Assembly: GCA_023143305.1 (NCBI GenBank)
Contig: JAGLHV010000002.1
Span: 1 to 25,726 of the forward strand
Reading direction: 5' to 3'
Source: a bacterium
GTDB taxonomy: Bacteria > CBDUZB01 > JAGLHV01
Length of the DNA stretch: 25,726 bases
The position numbers and the translations under genes were made by a program. The notes below the pieces were generated by a model. That model was not told the DNA's origin and did no database searches. It saw nothing but the letters and a program-made list of their open reading frames with translations. Positions 25,353-25,726 of the stretch are shown piece by piece. Every line of letters starts with the position of its first letter. Position 1 is the first letter of the stretch.

Positions 25353-25726
25353 ATGTATCCAGTATTATTAAAAACCCCTTTCTTTACTATTCATACCTAT
25401 GGTTTTTTTATGGCCATAGCCTTTTTAATTAGTTTAAAAGTAGTTATTTATAGAGCGAAAAAAGTTGGGATAGAAGATGAAATTATTTATGATTTAAGTT
25501 TAATTATTTTAATTTCCGGTATTATCGGAGCGAGGATTTTAGAGGGGTTAATAAATTTTTCTTTTTATATTTATAATCCTGTGGAAATTTTTAAAATCTG
25601 GAAGGGTGGATTGGTTTTTTATGGTGGATTTGTGGCTGCTGTTTTAGGTGTCATTATTTTTATATTTAAGAAAAGGCTTAATTTAGGGAGAATAGCGGAT
25701 TTATATGCACCGGTGATTGCTTTAGG
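25353..25726 (+). CDS. lgt: prolipoprotein diacylglyceryl transferase, partial (3' end beyond window)
   Basis: Lgt moves diacylglycerol from phosphatidylglycerol to the lipobox Cys of prolipoproteins, the step before LspA. The 124 complete codons in the window begin MYPVLLKTPFFTIHTYGFF and show HTYGFFMA (14-21), a conserved Gly-Ala-Arg (GARI, about 59-62) and GGLVFYGGFVAA (about 86-97), all Lgt landmarks. Several membrane helices are visible. AAGGAG ends 5 bases before the ATG. The lspA-lgt arrangement makes a lipoprotein-processing operon. Confidence 0.93.
   Translation, partial: MYPVLLKTPFFTIHTYGFFMAIAFLISLKVVIYRAKKVGIEDEIIYDLSLIILISGIIGARILEGLINFSFYIYNPVEIFKIWKGGLVFYGGFVAAVLGVIIFIFKKRLNLGRIADLYAPVIAL

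Overview
This 25.7 kb window is AT-rich chromosomal DNA from a bacterium with an outer membrane. It is packed with core envelope genes, almost all on the + strand. I see no insertion sequence, phage gene, CRISPR array, tRNA or rRNA. LpxC, LpxD, LpxA, LpxB, MsbA, BamA, Skp and TamB together require a lipid-A-bearing outer membrane. The LpxC-FabZ fusion, LpxI in place of LpxH, a PorV-like barrel protein, frequent GTG/TTG starts and degenerate intergenic repeats suggest an uncultured candidate lineage (Omnitrophota or a neighbour is my guess) rather than a proteobacterium. The phylum call is inference.

Layout. (1) 1-1083: a degenerate spacer repeat, then lipA (lipoyl synthase). (2) 1084-1405: a 322-base gap with a bulged hairpin abutting the lipA stop, a good sigma70-type promoter and a small leader hairpin. 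(3) 1406-6775: a very large TamB/DUF490 protein. (4) 6776-12513: an extended -10 promoter followed by bamA, ompH/skp, lpxD and an lpxC-fabZ fusion; a REP-like palindromic element separates bamA from ompH. (5) 12514-14339: its own promoter, lpxA, lpxI and a terminator-like hairpin. (6) 14391-20141: a Gfo/Idh/MocA oxidoreductase, lpxB, msbA, a cysE-type serine acetyltransferase and a PorV/UPF0164 outer-membrane protein. (7) 20138-20391: rpmB (zinc-type L28) on the - strand with its own promoter, converging on the porV-like gene with a 4-base overlap of stop codons. (8) 20499-21626: proC and a small YggT-like membrane protein. (9) 21781-24711: ileS with a strong intrinsic terminator. (10) 24892-end: lspA, then lgt, which runs off the window.

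How they work together. LpxA, LpxC and LpxD make UDP-2,3-diacylglucosamine. LpxI cleaves it to lipid X, LpxB condenses the two into the disaccharide, and MsbA flips the lipid A core. BamA, the Skp-like chaperone and TamB build and supply the outer membrane that receives it. LspA and Lgt process lipoproteins. The most interesting gene is the oxidoreductase at 14391-15344. It sits between lpxI and lpxB, where Acidithiobacillus carries gnnA-gnnB for the amino-sugar form of lipid A, but no GnnB aminotransferase is present here. LpxK, Kdo transferase and late acyltransferases are not in the window.
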